DNA of 39,362 nt from a virus. The translations under genes were made by a program, and so were the position numbers. The first letter of the stretch is position 1, and the number at the start of each line of letters is the position of its first letter. A model generated the notes under the pieces. It was not told the DNA's origin and searched no databases. It was given only the letters and a program-made list of their open reading frames with translations. Location of the stretch: positions 1-39,362 of IMG/VR virus record IMGVR_UViG_3300042867_000387; one strand, given 5' to 3'. This document shows, one piece after another, positions 31,354 through 38,792 of the stretch.

Positions 31354-33188
31354 ATGGTATTAGGTAACTGTATGCCCATACGAGAAGAAAGCATCGCTAA
31401 CACCGAAGGGTCAACACCTGAAAGCGCATCAGGGCTTGAAGGTGGAGGAGCAACAGGAACTGGTCCTGCAGCAGGCGCACCCTGCGAAGGCATACCACCC
31501 ATATCAGGAAGCATAGGCATACCACCTTGTGGAGGCATACCACCTTCAGATGGAGCACCACCACCCATTTCAGGAGGAGGAGGTGCTTGCTGAATAAACT
31601 GGTCAGGGTTCTTAATACCAAAACCAAACTGCAAAACATGCGCTGCAAGCGCAGGCATGTTAATAAGCCCAGCGCCAGCAAACGGCGACATAGCGTCAAC
31701 CATTTGTAGTGCCATCTGTCGTCGGAACGACTCATTCACAGGGGCTGTAGAACCAGCCTCAACTTCAAAGTCAAACTCACCAGCAATATATTCAGATTCA
31801 AAAGTAACCCAAGTAGGTTCACCATCTCTACCAACAACACGTGCTACTTGCTCGCCAGTCATAAACTGTTGAGCAAGAGCAACAAGACGATAAGCAACCT
31901 CAGCAATAGCGCCTTCAATAGTTGCCAACTTGTCTGCTGCACGAGCATTGGCAGCATCTTGAACGATTGCTGCTTCAGTTGCCGTACGACGAATTTCAGG
32001 GACACCACCACGCTGATACTCTGATACACCCGAAACAGTCTGAATGTCACCCTCAATGATATCTGACTGACGATAAAACTCAGGAGGAGTAACAACTGCA
32101 GGGAAAGGAACAACAACGTTATTGAGGTTCTCGTCACCCGAAACAGGGACAAGGACGTTGTCGTAATCTGATTCTAATGCGTCACGACCATCAGCATCAA
32201 ATGCTGATTCCTTAAACAAATACTTACGTGAGTATCGTTTGCGGTGATTCATCATCTGAGTACGAGTCGCATTCAACTCACGTTGAAGCGGCTCAATAGC
32301 CTCAAGATCACCCATAGGATAAAAGTAGTCAGGGATGTCATAGTTACGAATCATCACAAACGGATGACCAAAAGCATATGGCATATCCATAGGCTTAACT
32401 AAGAACTGTTCAGATCCCTCAGCAAAAACACACATAGTTTTCTTAGTGATGTCGTAGTATTCCCATACTTCAACATAACCTTCTTCTGTGTCTTGAATTT
32501 TACGTTTTGCTGGATCATCGCTGTAACGCCCCCATGAGGTGGCGTTAATGTTTTCACGAGCAGCACGTGAATACCTTTTATCGCTCTTAATATCTTTGAG
32601 TGAACGACGAATACGATGCGCAATCCAATGCGCATCGTACATAGACGTAGCATCGGGGTCTACAAATACATCAAATGGTGATACACGCTCAACAAAAGGA
32701 CGATCTTCAACGACAACAATAGAGGGAGTTACTTCATTGCCTTCAACGTTTGCATCAGATTGATCTCCCTCTTCAGAGATGCTTTCTTCTTCAACATAAC
32801 GATAACCACACTTAAGCCAGCCATGACCAACAATAAGGAAGTCTTTTACAGCCCTACGGAATTCAGGTCGCACTTTATAGTGCTTCCACCAATAGTTAAT
32901 AACAGCCTCAGTAATGATTGCTTTGGGTGCGTCAGCAGGACGACGAGCATTAACAGCGATCTTAGGGTAGTTGACAGCAACGCTAGGAGCGATAACGTTA
33001 ATTGTGGAGAACGAGATGTTGATTAGTAGGCGATCTTCATCTGAGATATCTTCGTAGTGGCGACCACGATAGAGATCTATCAGTCGTCGCCAAGTGTCAT
33101 CGTATTCTTCTTCACGTCGCCAGCGTTTAGCAACAGCAATTTTCTTTTGAAAACGGGTGAGCATTTCAGAGTTAGAAGTGCGAGCCAT
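31350..33188 (-). CDS. Portal protein (612 aa)
   Basis: The N-terminal WRREEEYDDTWRRLIDLYRG and the following RLLINISFSTINVIAPSVAV are typical of P22/T7-like portals, as is a long middle with LEAIEPLQRELNATRTQMMN. The final about 70 residues are Pro, Gly and Met-rich (PPPPEMGGGAPSEGG onward), an unusual low-complexity tail that may reach into the capsid. It forms the dodecameric DNA gate. The start at 33188 is 5 bases after the preceding stop. Confidence 0.85.
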   Translation of the reverse strand: MARTSNSEMLTRFQKKIAVAKRWRREEEYDDTWRRLIDLYRGRHYEDISDEDRLLINISFSTINVIAPSVAVNYPKIAVNARRPADAPKAIITEAVINYWWKHYKVRPEFRRAVKDFLIVGHGWLKCGYRYVEEESISEEGDQSDANVEGNEVTPSIVVVEDRPFVERVSPFDVFVDPDATSMYDAHWIAHRIRRSLKDIKSDKRYSRAARENINATSWGRYSDDPAKRKIQDTEEGYVEVWEYYDITKKTMCVFAEGSEQFLVKPMDMPYAFGHPFVMIRNYDIPDYFYPMGDLEAIEPLQRELNATRTQMMNHRKRYSRKYLFKESAFDADGRDALESDYDNVLVPVSGDENLNNVVVPFPAVVTPPEFYRQSDIIEGDIQTVSGVSEYQRGGVPEIRRTATEAAIVQDAANARAADKLATIEGAIAEVAYRLVALAQQFMTGEQVARVVGRDGEPTWVTFESEYIAGEFDFEVEAGSTAPVNESFRRQMALQMVDAMSPFAGAGLINMPALAAHVLQFGFGIKNPDQFIQQAPPPPEMGGGAPSEGGMPPQGGMPMLPDMGGMPSQGAPAAGPVPVAPPPSSPDALSGVDPSVLAMLSSRMGIQLPNTM

Positions 33189-33193
33189 TATGT

Positions 33194-33535
33194 CTACTTG
33201 CCATACCGTGAAGCAACAACAGTAACAGTAACGCTGCCACTAGTATACGCAGTCATTACCGCTTTAAAATATTTTAGTGATCCGCAAGGTTTTGTTAAAA
33301 GCGTGCTAGCGGCTGATGTTGAAGCAGTATCTGTTGTTGAAGTAGTTTGTGTTATAGCGTGCATAGCATATGCGTGGTATGTTACTCCATCATTAGACGC
33401 ATAAAGACTTACAGTTCCACTATAAGTACCAGTAATGTGTACTGACAAAACATCTGCGTCACTAATATCAACAACAGTGCTAGATCCGTTTAATGCAGCA
33501 ATAGTTGATGAGACTTCTTTTATAATAGTAGCCAT
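33194..33535 (-). CDS. Small beta-sandwich virion protein, paralogue 1 (113 aa)
   Basis: Aligns with its neighbour at 33545 over the full length: both begin MATII, share DIS-ADxxSVxI, then TGTxxGT, an AMH segment and TKPCxxLKYxxxxxxAYTSG. Strand-rich with many Thr/Ser. It resembles small decoration or fibre-like beta-sandwich proteins, but the role is inferred from position near the portal. The pair is a tandem duplication with strong divergence. Confidence 0.65.
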   Translation of the reverse strand: MATIIKEVSSTIAALNGSSTVVDISDADVLSVHITGTYSGTVSLYASNDGVTYHAYAMHAITQTTSTTDTASTSAASTLLTKPCGSLKYFKAVMTAYTSGSVTVTVVASRYGK

Positions 33536-33544
33536 ATTAATTCC

Positions 33545-33880
33545 CTACTTTTCCAACATTGTTTGAGTAATAATAAAATTAGCCGTACCACTAGTATAAG
33601 CGTTTAGAATACATCTAAGATATTTTAGACCAGTACACGGCTTAGTAAAGAAACCAGTCGTAGTCCCAGTAGCAACATCGGTAGTTGCTGTTGTAGTTGA
33701 TATTTGGTGCATAGCAAAGTTAGCCCAAGAACTATTATCTAAACTTGCTTGAAAAACCCAAGTACCAACAAAAGTACCATCAATTTGCACGCTAACAAAA
33801 TCAGCGTTTGAAATATCAATAAAAGGTCTTGCAGCCGAATCAGATAAACTTTGTGTAATGGTATTAATTATTGTAGCCAT
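33545..33880 (-). CDS. Small beta-sandwich virion protein, paralogue 2 (111 aa)
   Basis: Tandem paralogue of the gene at 33194 (roughly 35-40% identity by eye, concentrated at both ends and in the TKPC-LKY motif). It starts MATIINTITQSLSDSAARPF. An AYTSGTANFIITQ end corresponds to AYTSGSVTVTVVA in the paralogue. Start ATG 33880 follows the preceding stop closely. Function inferred as a head or connector surface protein. Confidence 0.65.
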   Translation of the reverse strand: MATIINTITQSLSDSAARPFIDISNADFVSVQIDGTFVGTWVFQASLDNSSWANFAMHQISTTTATTDVATGTTTGFFTKPCTGLKYLRCILNAYTSGTANFIITQTMLEK

Positions 33881-33883
33881 AAT

Positions 33884-34072
33884 TCATTCACCATCAGCAC
33901 TATTGATGTACTCTTCAGAAGCACGATAAACGAAGTTGATAAGTGCGCCAACACCAGTCCACAAAGCGGTTTTCCAAATTTCCAAACCGCCTACAGCACC
34001 ACCAACAAGAATACCTGTTGACGCAAAAACAAAAGTGGCGACTGCTTTCTTAGCAGATTCTGAATACTTCAT
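33884..34072 (-). CDS. Small membrane protein, holin-like (62 aa)
   Basis: Two hydrophobic segments (VATFVFASTGILVGGAVGGL and TALWTGVGALINFVY) joined by a short loop, with a charged C-terminus (RASEEYINSADGE). This is the layout of class II holins. Its start overlaps the stop of another small membrane protein (ATGA), so the two probably act together. It lies far from the endolysin, so the holin role is only likely, not shown. Confidence 0.6.
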   Translation of the reverse strand: MKYSESAKKAVATFVFASTGILVGGAVGGLEIWKTALWTGVGALINFVYRASEEYINSADGE

Positions 34073-34263
34073 AATCCCTCTTTCAAGTGGTAATCAATAT
34101 GATCGTCCAAACGATCATCTATATGGTCAACCTTTTCCTCAATACGTTGCAACACTTTTAAATTCTCACCATGCTGCTCAGTATTGCGTGTATCAAACTT
34201 CTTTAAAGCAAACATTAAAGGACCACCAATAAGTGCGACGACAACAGGGGTAATCCAATGCAT
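34069..34263 (-). CDS. Membrane-anchored coiled-coil protein (64 aa)
   Basis: Start ATG 34263. One N-terminal transmembrane helix (HWITPVVVALIGGPLMFALK) is followed by a long charged coiled coil (LKVLQRIEEKVDHIDDRLDD). This is the layout of small holin-like or spanin-like accessory proteins. The earlier in-frame start inside the upstream gene is not needed. ATGA overlap with the two-helix membrane gene. Confidence 0.6.
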   Translation of the reverse strand: MHWITPVVVALIGGPLMFALKKFDTRNTEQHGENLKVLQRIEEKVDHIDDRLDDHIDYHLKEGL

Positions 34264-34264
34264 A

Positions 34265-34492
34265 TTAGATCCAACGAGTCCCAACGGGTTCAGCCTTGAT
34301 ACCAGCGTTGGTAGCATGCCTCATTTGTTCGTCCTGACGCTGCTTAATGGTCGGACCATGAAAGTCCTCTTTGCCATGAGCGAAACCCAAGCGAATACCT
34401 TTTACGTGACAACCGAAACAAACAGCACCCCTACGTGGAAGTACGTCAAAAGAGAACAGTTTGTCACATTCTACACAGTTAATAGATCCCAT
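34265..34492 (-). CDS. Zinc-ribbon protein (75 aa)
   Basis: Two CxxC pairs, INCVECDKLF and AVCFGCHVKG (Cys at about 6, 9, 25 and 28), form a classical zinc ribbon. Then comes an aromatic-basic segment GFAHGKEDFHGPTIKQRQDE. I take ATG 34492; a GTG one codon upstream is possible. It is encoded directly after the large terminase, so it might help packaging or act as a nuclease accessory; function unknown. Confidence 0.65.
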   Translation of the reverse strand: MGSINCVECDKLFSFDVLPRRGAVCFGCHVKGIRLGFAHGKEDFHGPTIKQRQDEQMRHATNAGIKAEPVGTRWI

Positions 34493-34507
34493 CACAGTAT
34501 GAGTGGA

Positions 34508-34514
34508 TCGTTAC
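34508..34514 (-). promoter_or_regulatory. Late junction motif GTAACGA
   Basis: Coding-sense TAGGTAACGATCCA, just after the large-terminase stop and 16 bases before the next ATG; nearly identical to the site at 29164. Confidence 0.45.
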
Positions 34515-36104
34515 CTACTTCTTTCGTGCGTTATATGCACCCAATGGTACGGTTTTTAACCCTTCGTCACCGTATTGGATAAAGCGTTCAAACCAGTGAA
34601 GACTATATTTGGGTGACGCTATCTCAGGTCTGTACTCAGGAAGCCACACATACTTCAACATCTGATATGTAATAGCCAAAGACATTACTCTGTCGTCGTG
34701 AGGAGAACCATTCATCTTACCATTAGCATTACGCACATATGTCTTTAATTCTGCGATAGTGCGTTCACAAGGTATATATATAACATTGTCTCGGATAGCA
34801 CCAGCCAACTCGTCAATAGCCAAAGGCTTTGACGCAGTTGTAGTACGCCAACCAAGAGTCTCCGTAGGTTCAGGGTTACGTTGCTGCAAGCGACGCTGAC
34901 GATACATGTTCTTGTACCCGTATCGTTGCATAGCCTTAACAGTAGTTAAACCATGGTTGTTGTTTTCAACAGCAACCAAAGCCCCATTGTAAAGCCATCC
35001 TATTTCACAAAGAGCATCGCCAAAAAGGTCAGGTTCAATGTGACCATGCCAGTGCGCTACCAAATTGTCTGTACGAGCATTAATGATATGCGCTGACGAA
35101 TAGTCCCCATGACCCAAACCTTCAGCGATGTCAGCCCCGATTACATAGATTCCGTCAGGTTCAGGCATCTCCCAAATAGCCAACTCACCATCAGGAGTTT
35201 CACGATACTCAACCTGCTTACGTGCAGCAACATGTAAATATCCACGTTGTGGTTCTTCAATCTCATATTTCATAAGATTGTCAATATCAAAGACAGGGTT
35301 ACCTGACTTAATAAACGCTTCTTCAGGGCTACGGGGGTATTCTTGGTGCAACTGCCAAGAAGGCATTGTCTTAGACTTTGACTCGTACCATTGTTCGTCA
35401 CGATCACCAGCAGACCAAGGCCAAAAAATACCTTTAAACAGGTTTGCCTTAGTTTGTGAACCTACCCACATCTGATGAAAAAAGTTACCTGAACCATTAG
35501 CCGTAGACAGACAGATAACACGACCACCAACGTCAGCAATAGGTTCAATGGAAGCCCACGCTTCCTCGGAGTTAGGAAGGAACGCCATCTCGTCAACAAT
35601 AACAAGATACACTGACTCGCCACGAGCAGGATCATTACCCGAAGGTAATGATTCAATAGATGACTCGTTAGAAAACGTCATCTTCAATTGGTTATCAGAT
35701 GTGATATCAGGACCACGTTCCTTCATCCATAAAGGAATGAATTTAAAACCGTACTTAGATTTCTGTAGCAACTTTGCTGCCTCTCGTTCAGTACGAGACA
35801 ACATTACCACAAACCTATCAGACCAAAAGAACGTTAACCAAAACGCATACGCTGCAGCCAACGTAGAAAAACCAATTTGACGAGCCTTAAGAACCACGCT
35901 ATAACGATTAGAAAGCCAAGCACGAATAGTTTCAATCTGCGCTTCACGCATCTCAAACTTGATACGACCACGCTCAGGATGTTTAATGTGCCAGTAGTTA
36001 TCACAAAAATATTGAAACGCTTCAACTAACTCATCTACAGAAGCATCCTGTGGACCTTTACATTTACGCCATTCCTTCTCATTGAGAAGTTCACTCAGAT
36101 CCAT
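34515..36104 (-). CDS. terL: Terminase large subunit (529 aa)
   Basis: ATPase: a deviant Walker A LKARQIGFST (residues 72-81), Walker B VYLVIVDE (165-172) and coupling motif CLSTANG (198-204). Nuclease of the RNase H type: IGADIAEG (Asp325), VENNNHG (Glu380) and HDDRVMS (Asp470/471). The order and spacing are those of large terminases that pump DNA into proheads and cut it. Start ATG 36104 with AGGA upstream, inside the end of the zinc-ribbon peptide gene. Confidence 0.95.
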   Translation of the reverse strand: MDLSELLNEKEWRKCKGPQDASVDELVEAFQYFCDNYWHIKHPERGRIKFEMREAQIETIRAWLSNRYSVVLKARQIGFSTLAAAYAFWLTFFWSDRFVVMLSRTEREAAKLLQKSKYGFKFIPLWMKERGPDITSDNQLKMTFSNESSIESLPSGNDPARGESVYLVIVDEMAFLPNSEEAWASIEPIADVGGRVICLSTANGSGNFFHQMWVGSQTKANLFKGIFWPWSAGDRDEQWYESKSKTMPSWQLHQEYPRSPEEAFIKSGNPVFDIDNLMKYEIEEPQRGYLHVAARKQVEYRETPDGELAIWEMPEPDGIYVIGADIAEGLGHGDYSSAHIINARTDNLVAHWHGHIEPDLFGDALCEIGWLYNGALVAVENNNHGLTTVKAMQRYGYKNMYRQRRLQQRNPEPTETLGWRTTTASKPLAIDELAGAIRDNVIYIPCERTIAELKTYVRNANGKMNGSPHDDRVMSLAITYQMLKYVWLPEYRPEIASPKYSLHWFERFIQYGDEGLKTVPLGAYNARKK

Positions 36105-36222
36105 GTTTCCTCATCTTAAGTGGCTCAGGACTATCTTCCTCGCCACACACTGGACATTCCCACTTACACACTGCAGGTGGATACTCCTCACCACAAACAG
36201 GGCATTCAACCAACTCGGTCAT
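36091..36222 (-). CDS. Double zinc-ribbon peptide between the terminase genes (43 aa)
   Basis: Short ORF whose start overlaps the small-terminase stop in ATGA and whose end overlaps the large-terminase start by 14 bp. Two near-identical knuckles are visible, VECPVCGEEYPP and WECPVCGEEDSP, so four Cys in two CPVC pairs, about 16 residues apart, form a rubredoxin-like zinc site. It could help the two terminase subunits associate or bind DNA; this is inferred from position. Confidence 0.7.
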   Translation of the reverse strand: MTELVECPVCGEEYPPAVCKWECPVCGEEDSPEPLKMRKHGSE

Positions 36223-36647
36223 ACAACACGAAGTTTGCGTGACTCCTGCTCACGAGAAGCCACAGCAGAAATCAGATCATCCAACTCCTTGTCAGATAGT
36301 TCAGCCGTTGCCCTTTCAGACTTAACAGTAAGCGTAGGAGGAGACATCCGATTAGTGGCTTGCAAATACAGTTGTGCTGCCCGTATGTCGCCGCCAATCG
36401 CCTGATTGTACAAAGTATCAAGAAGGCGCTGCGAACGCTCAGGAGAGCCTTGAATGTCCTCCACCTTGGAAGCCCAAGTCTTCTTAAAGACTTCCTTCTT
36501 CTCCCAACGACGCAAAGTGACCACGTTCACTCCGATGGAGTCGGCATACTTTTCTTTGCTTGAAGGGACACGTTCTGAAGGGGGCGTACACAACCAAGAG
36601 ATGTATGACTCTTGGCGAGCGTCCAGCACATTTTCTTCAATACTCAT
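36219..36647 (-). CDS. terS: Terminase small subunit (142 aa)
   Basis: The N-terminal half is a helix-turn-helix: SSKEKYADSIGVNVVTLRRW, with WLCTPPSERVP before it and VFKKTWASKVED after. The C-terminal half is helical (LYNQAIGGDIRAAQLYLQAT; LSDKELDDLISAVASREQES). This layout and its place immediately upstream of the large subunit fit the small terminase that recognises the packaging site. I start at ATG 36647 rather than the TTG just before it. Confidence 0.8.
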   Translation of the reverse strand: MSIEENVLDARQESYISWLCTPPSERVPSSKEKYADSIGVNVVTLRRWEKKEVFKKTWASKVEDIQGSPERSQRLLDTLYNQAIGGDIRAAQLYLQATNRMSPPTLTVKSERATAELSDKELDDLISAVASREQESRKLRVV

Positions 36648-36662
36648 CAATTACAGGCAACT

Positions 36663-36669
36663 TCGTTAC
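36663..36669 (-). promoter_or_regulatory. Late junction motif GTAACGA
   Basis: Coding-sense CAGGTAACGAAGTT, 15 bases before the first leftward gene. GTTACC (36665) and GGTAAC (36688) also form an inverted pair here. Confidence 0.45.
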
Positions 36670-36716
36670 CTGTTGAGTGATGTAACGGGTAACGCTTAGG
36701 TTAGGGGCTTATGGTT

Positions 36717-36752
36717 ATCAACGAGTGCTACCGCAGGGACGCACTCGTTGAT
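36717..36752. promoter_or_regulatory. Perfect 12-bp hairpin between the divergent blocks
   Basis: ATCAACGAGTGC and GCACTCGTTGAT around the 12-base loop TACCGCAGGGAC. There is no U-run, and it is placed between the two divergent operons next to the small terminase gene. Candidate packaging site, origin element or leader structure. Confidence 0.5.
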
Positions 36753-36756
36753 CTAT

Positions 36757-36770
36757 AACTAGTACTAGTT
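36757..36770. promoter_or_regulatory. 14-bp perfect palindrome, candidate operator
   Basis: AACTAGTACTAGTT, perfectly self-complementary, overlapping a possible -10 (TATAAC, 36754-36759) for the rightward genes and 19 bp before the start at 36790. The position suits repression of the rightward promoter. Confidence 0.45.
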
Positions 36771-36789
36771 GCGACGACAGGAGCAAGAT

Positions 36790-36969
36790 ATGCCTAAGGT
36801 AGGAAACAAACATTTCGCTTACACCGCTAAAGGTAAGGCTGCAGCCAAAAAGGCAGCAGCCAAAACAGGAGAGAAGATGGAATACGCTTCGCCTGCAGCG
36901 AAGAAGCGTCACGAAGGTAAAGAGACTCCAGCCAAAAAGAAAATGGAGCGACGACAAGGTAAGTCATGA
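36790..36969 (+). CDS. Small Lys-rich protein (59 aa)
   Basis: ATG 36790 with AGGAG at 36779-36783. Starts MPKVGNKHFAYTAKGKAAAK and continues almost entirely in Lys, Ala, Gly and Glu with a basic end (KKKMERRQGKS). Likely disordered and nucleic-acid-binding. It is the first gene of the rightward block. Coupled by ATGA to the next gene. Confidence 0.7.
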   Translation: MPKVGNKHFAYTAKGKAAAKKAAAKTGEKMEYASPAAKKRHEGKETPAKKKMERRQGKS

Positions 36970-37241
36970 CCATCAAACGTGGATCTGAAACCTTTGCAGG
37001 GTACAACAAACCGAAACGTACCCCGTCACACCCCAAGAAGTCACATGCTGTCCTCGCCAAAGAAGGCAACACTACCAAACTCATCAGGTTTGGTCAGCAA
37101 GGTGTCAGTGGCTCACCCAAAAAAGCAGGAGAGTCTACCTCCTACAAGGCTCGCAGAGAATCGTTTAAAGCACGACACGCCAGCAACATAGCCAAAGGCA
37201 AGATGAGCGCAGCGTACTGGGCAGACAAGGTGAAATGGTGA
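36966..37241 (+). CDS. Conserved phage protein with RFGQQG and RR-SF-ARH motifs (91 aa)
   Basis: The sequence has a pattern I associate with a small protein common in environmental phages and in marine virus genomes: HAVLAKEGNTTKLIRFGQQG, a RRESFKARHASNIAKGK segment and a final SAAYWADKVKW. It is strongly basic with an aromatic end. Function unknown; a DNA-associated role is plausible given its charge. ATGA overlap before it and a 7-base overlap with the gene after it. Confidence 0.75.
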   Translation: MTIKRGSETFAGYNKPKRTPSHPKKSHAVLAKEGNTTKLIRFGQQGVSGSPKKAGESTSYKARRESFKARHASNIAKGKMSAAYWADKVKW

Positions 37242-37507
37242 AAAAGAAAACCCCCAAAATCCCTGCACTAGTAGAAATCTTTTGGGAAGACCACTACAGC
37301 ATGGGCGACACATGGCACGAACCCGATGCCAAACACGAACCTTGTGTTCTCTCAGCAGTAGGCTACCTTGTCGCAGAAAACGACCAGTACTATTGGGTCG
37401 CTTGTACCTACGAACTCGCCACAGGGAACTACAGCGCAGGGACAGCAGTTCTCAAGAACTGCGTCACTTACTTTAATGAGCATTCCCCAGCCCGTAAAAT
37501 ACATTAA
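37235..37507 (+). CDS. Conserved phage protein of unknown function (90 aa)
   Basis: Starts MVKKKTPKIPALVEIFWEDH with GKMSAAYWADK-coding sequence upstream overlapping by 7 bp. Beta-rich core (SAVGYLVAENDQYYWVACTY) followed by AVLKNCVTYFNEH. Similar small proteins appear in environmental phage genomes, usually near the previous gene. No catalytic motif is visible. Confidence 0.7.
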   Translation: MVKKKTPKIPALVEIFWEDHYSMGDTWHEPDAKHEPCVLSAVGYLVAENDQYYWVACTYELATGNYSAGTAVLKNCVTYFNEHSPARKIH

Positions 37508-37560
37508 AAACATATTCCTACCTGCGACGACAAACGCTGAACACCACACAATACCCCCAC

Positions 37561-37576
37561 TGTGACTACGGTCACA
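37561..37576. promoter_or_regulatory. CRP-family binding-site match
   Basis: TGTGACTACGGTCACA: an exact TGTGA-N6-TCACA, the core recognised by CRP and relatives such as actinobacterial GlxR/Crp. It can also form a 6-bp hairpin with a TACG loop. A candidate -10 (TATATA) begins 4 bp after it, so binding would overlap the promoter. Confidence 0.4.
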
Positions 37577-37741
37577 CTAGTATATAAACCTATCACGATT
37601 TGGCTACGCCCTGAGGGACTCTTGCGCAAGTAGGCCCGTACACCCCCCCATGCGCCCCTATACATGTGTGCATACATGGTGAACCATGCGCATCCCCAAT
37701 AGAACTAGGACTGTTTCCCGATTCCGCCCCCCACGAAACTA

Positions 37742-37765
37742 GTGTCCTGAACAAGCGAAGGACAC
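37742..37765 (+). promoter_or_regulatory. 7-bp hairpin in the early leader
   Basis: GTGTCCT pairs with AGGACAC around a 10-base loop, three bases before the point where allele B begins to match the window start. No U-run. Confidence 0.4.
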
Positions 37766-37818
37766 GAAAGGTGAAACTAATCGGAGTAGATGAGTGGCAT
37801 AGTCATATGTCTGCTCCA

Positions 37819-37835
37819 TTTAATTTCAAATTAAA
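37819..37835. repeat. 17-bp palindrome, allele B site 1
   Basis: Perfect TTTAATTTCAAATTAAA, 25 bp before ATG 37861; equivalent to the site at 51. Confidence 0.95.
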
Positions 37836-37860
37836 TTACAAACAGAATAGGACGGTCATC

Positions 37861-38430
37861 ATGACTACTATCCGATCAAACTCACTCTTTGCCAAAGTGG
37901 CAACAGACGAAGCCGAAGCATTTTTGGATGCTAACGCTATCTTGAGTGTTATCTATCTTCGTCTCGCAGACGCTAAGCCTGCTAGTACGACGTGTGATGA
38001 GGCTTATGGTCTTTTGCCGAAGAGTATGCGCAACAGTGTGACTTCCGTATCCTTTGGGGTTCAGATGTCTAATGCTGCTCGTGTTCTTCGTGACTTTGCT
38101 AGTGCTAAGAAGGACGGACGTTTGGCATCCCATAAGGACGCTGAGGCATTCGTCACTAAGCACAAAAGTCTCCTTAAGGCTATTCATGAACTTAACCCTG
38201 AAATAAAGGCTAAGGCTGAAAAGGCTCTTGCGGCGAAGAATGCTAAGCCTAAGACGGTTACTGTCTCCACGGATGGCGAGAAGGATGTCACGGTTAATTC
38301 AACCGTGGATAAATTCGCCCATACTTGTGAGTCGGTGTCTAAGTGGAGCATTGAAGAGAAGAAGGCGCTTGCTCTATGGCTTGACGCTGAGATCTCTAAG
38401 AGTACGAACAAAGCCCTAGTCAAGGCTTAA
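37861..38430 (+). CDS. Unknown early protein, allele B (189 aa)
   Basis: Homologue of the gene at 93 in the second allele. Compared with it there are about 29 substitutions and a two-residue insertion (TV, near residue 157); the start MTTIRSNSLFA, the block YGLLPKSMRNSVTSVSFGVQ and the later DKFAHTCESVSKW are unchanged. Start chosen as for the other allele: the open frame extends upstream to 37666, but that would make the palindrome coding. Function unknown. Confidence 0.75.
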   Translation: MTTIRSNSLFAKVATDEAEAFLDANAILSVIYLRLADAKPASTTCDEAYGLLPKSMRNSVTSVSFGVQMSNAARVLRDFASAKKDGRLASHKDAEAFVTKHKSLLKAIHELNPEIKAKAEKALAAKNAKPKTVTVSTDGEKDVTVNSTVDKFAHTCESVSKWSIEEKKALALWLDAEISKSTNKALVKA

Positions 38431-38438
38431 TTGACTGC

Positions 38439-38503
38439 GGACTGTCTCCCGTTTAATTTCAAATTAAACGGGAGAAGTAGCCCTAATCGTAACGGGACAG
38501 TCC
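38439..38503 (+). promoter_or_regulatory. Alternative hairpins, allele B
   Basis: Same two competing structures as at 664-728. GGACTGTC (38439) plus CCCGTT can pair with AACGGGACAGTCC (38491-38503), and the local palindrome CTCCCG/CGGGAG with the 17-bp element can form instead. The changes between alleles fall in the loop centre and flanks, not in the arms. Confidence 0.6.
38452..38468. repeat. 17-bp palindrome, allele B site 2
   Basis: Perfect TTTAATTTCAAATTAAA, central C where the other allele has G. Confidence 0.95.
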
Positions 38504-38549
38504 ACTGCGCAACAATGCGCTATTACATAACATAAAAAGGAGACATTCT

Positions 38550-38651
38550 ATGTCTGAGCACGATTACGATTACGTTGATGATGCATGGCTTGACTATGTT
38601 GAGGATCAGATTGAGTCTAAGGGCTTTATTTGGGCTGAGCGTATTGCCTGA
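38550..38651 (+). CDS. Small acidic protein, allele B (33 aa)
   Basis: Counterpart of the gene at 775: MSEHDYDYVDDAWLDYVEDQ then IESKGFIWAERIA. Compared with the other allele only residues 11-12 change (Glu-Ser to Asp-Ala); the remaining changes are synonymous, and the stop is TGA instead of TAA. Good AAAAAGGAG site upstream. Conservation of protein over DNA supports coding. Confidence 0.65.
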   Translation: MSEHDYDYVDDAWLDYVEDQIESKGFIWAERIA

Positions 38652-38656
38652 TCTCA

Positions 38657-38673
38657 TTTAATTTCAAATTAAA
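38657..38673. repeat. 17-bp palindrome, allele B site 3
   Basis: Perfect TTTAATTTCAAATTAAA, start of the 126-bp block shared with the other allele. Confidence 0.95.
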
Positions 38674-38696
38674 CGTCCTGAGCATGACGTGAAACT
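38674..38696 (+). repeat. CGTCCT-N4-ATGACGT repeat, allele B unit 1
   Basis: Identical to unit 1 at 899. Confidence 0.85.
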
Positions 38697-38792
38697 GCTT
38701 GAATCTTGATAGAGCATGGACCGAATATATTAGTAGAATAGTAGGGGTCGGAGGTCTCATAAATTGGTTGCCTATTATCCACTAGGTCAAGC
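38697..38792 (+). ncRNA. Candidate structured RNA or origin element, allele B
   Basis: Same sequence as 922-1006, and the outer pairing GCTTGA/TCAAGC is kept although the bases between 38782 and 38785 differ from the other allele. See 922-1016 for the fold. Confidence 0.35.

Larger units (their letters stand above)
37508..37860. promoter_or_regulatory. Leader and promoter region of the early block (353 bases)
   Basis: No convincing gene. It contains a CRP-type site (37561), a TATATAAAC stretch (37581) usable as a -10, a 10-bp palindrome CTTGCGCAAG (37621), an inverted pair CATGGT/ACCATG (37675-37688), a hairpin GTGTCCT/AGGACAC (37742-37765) and the 17-bp palindrome (37819). The first part is richer in G and C, with C-runs, than the genes around it. 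It probably holds the main early promoter. Confidence 0.5.
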
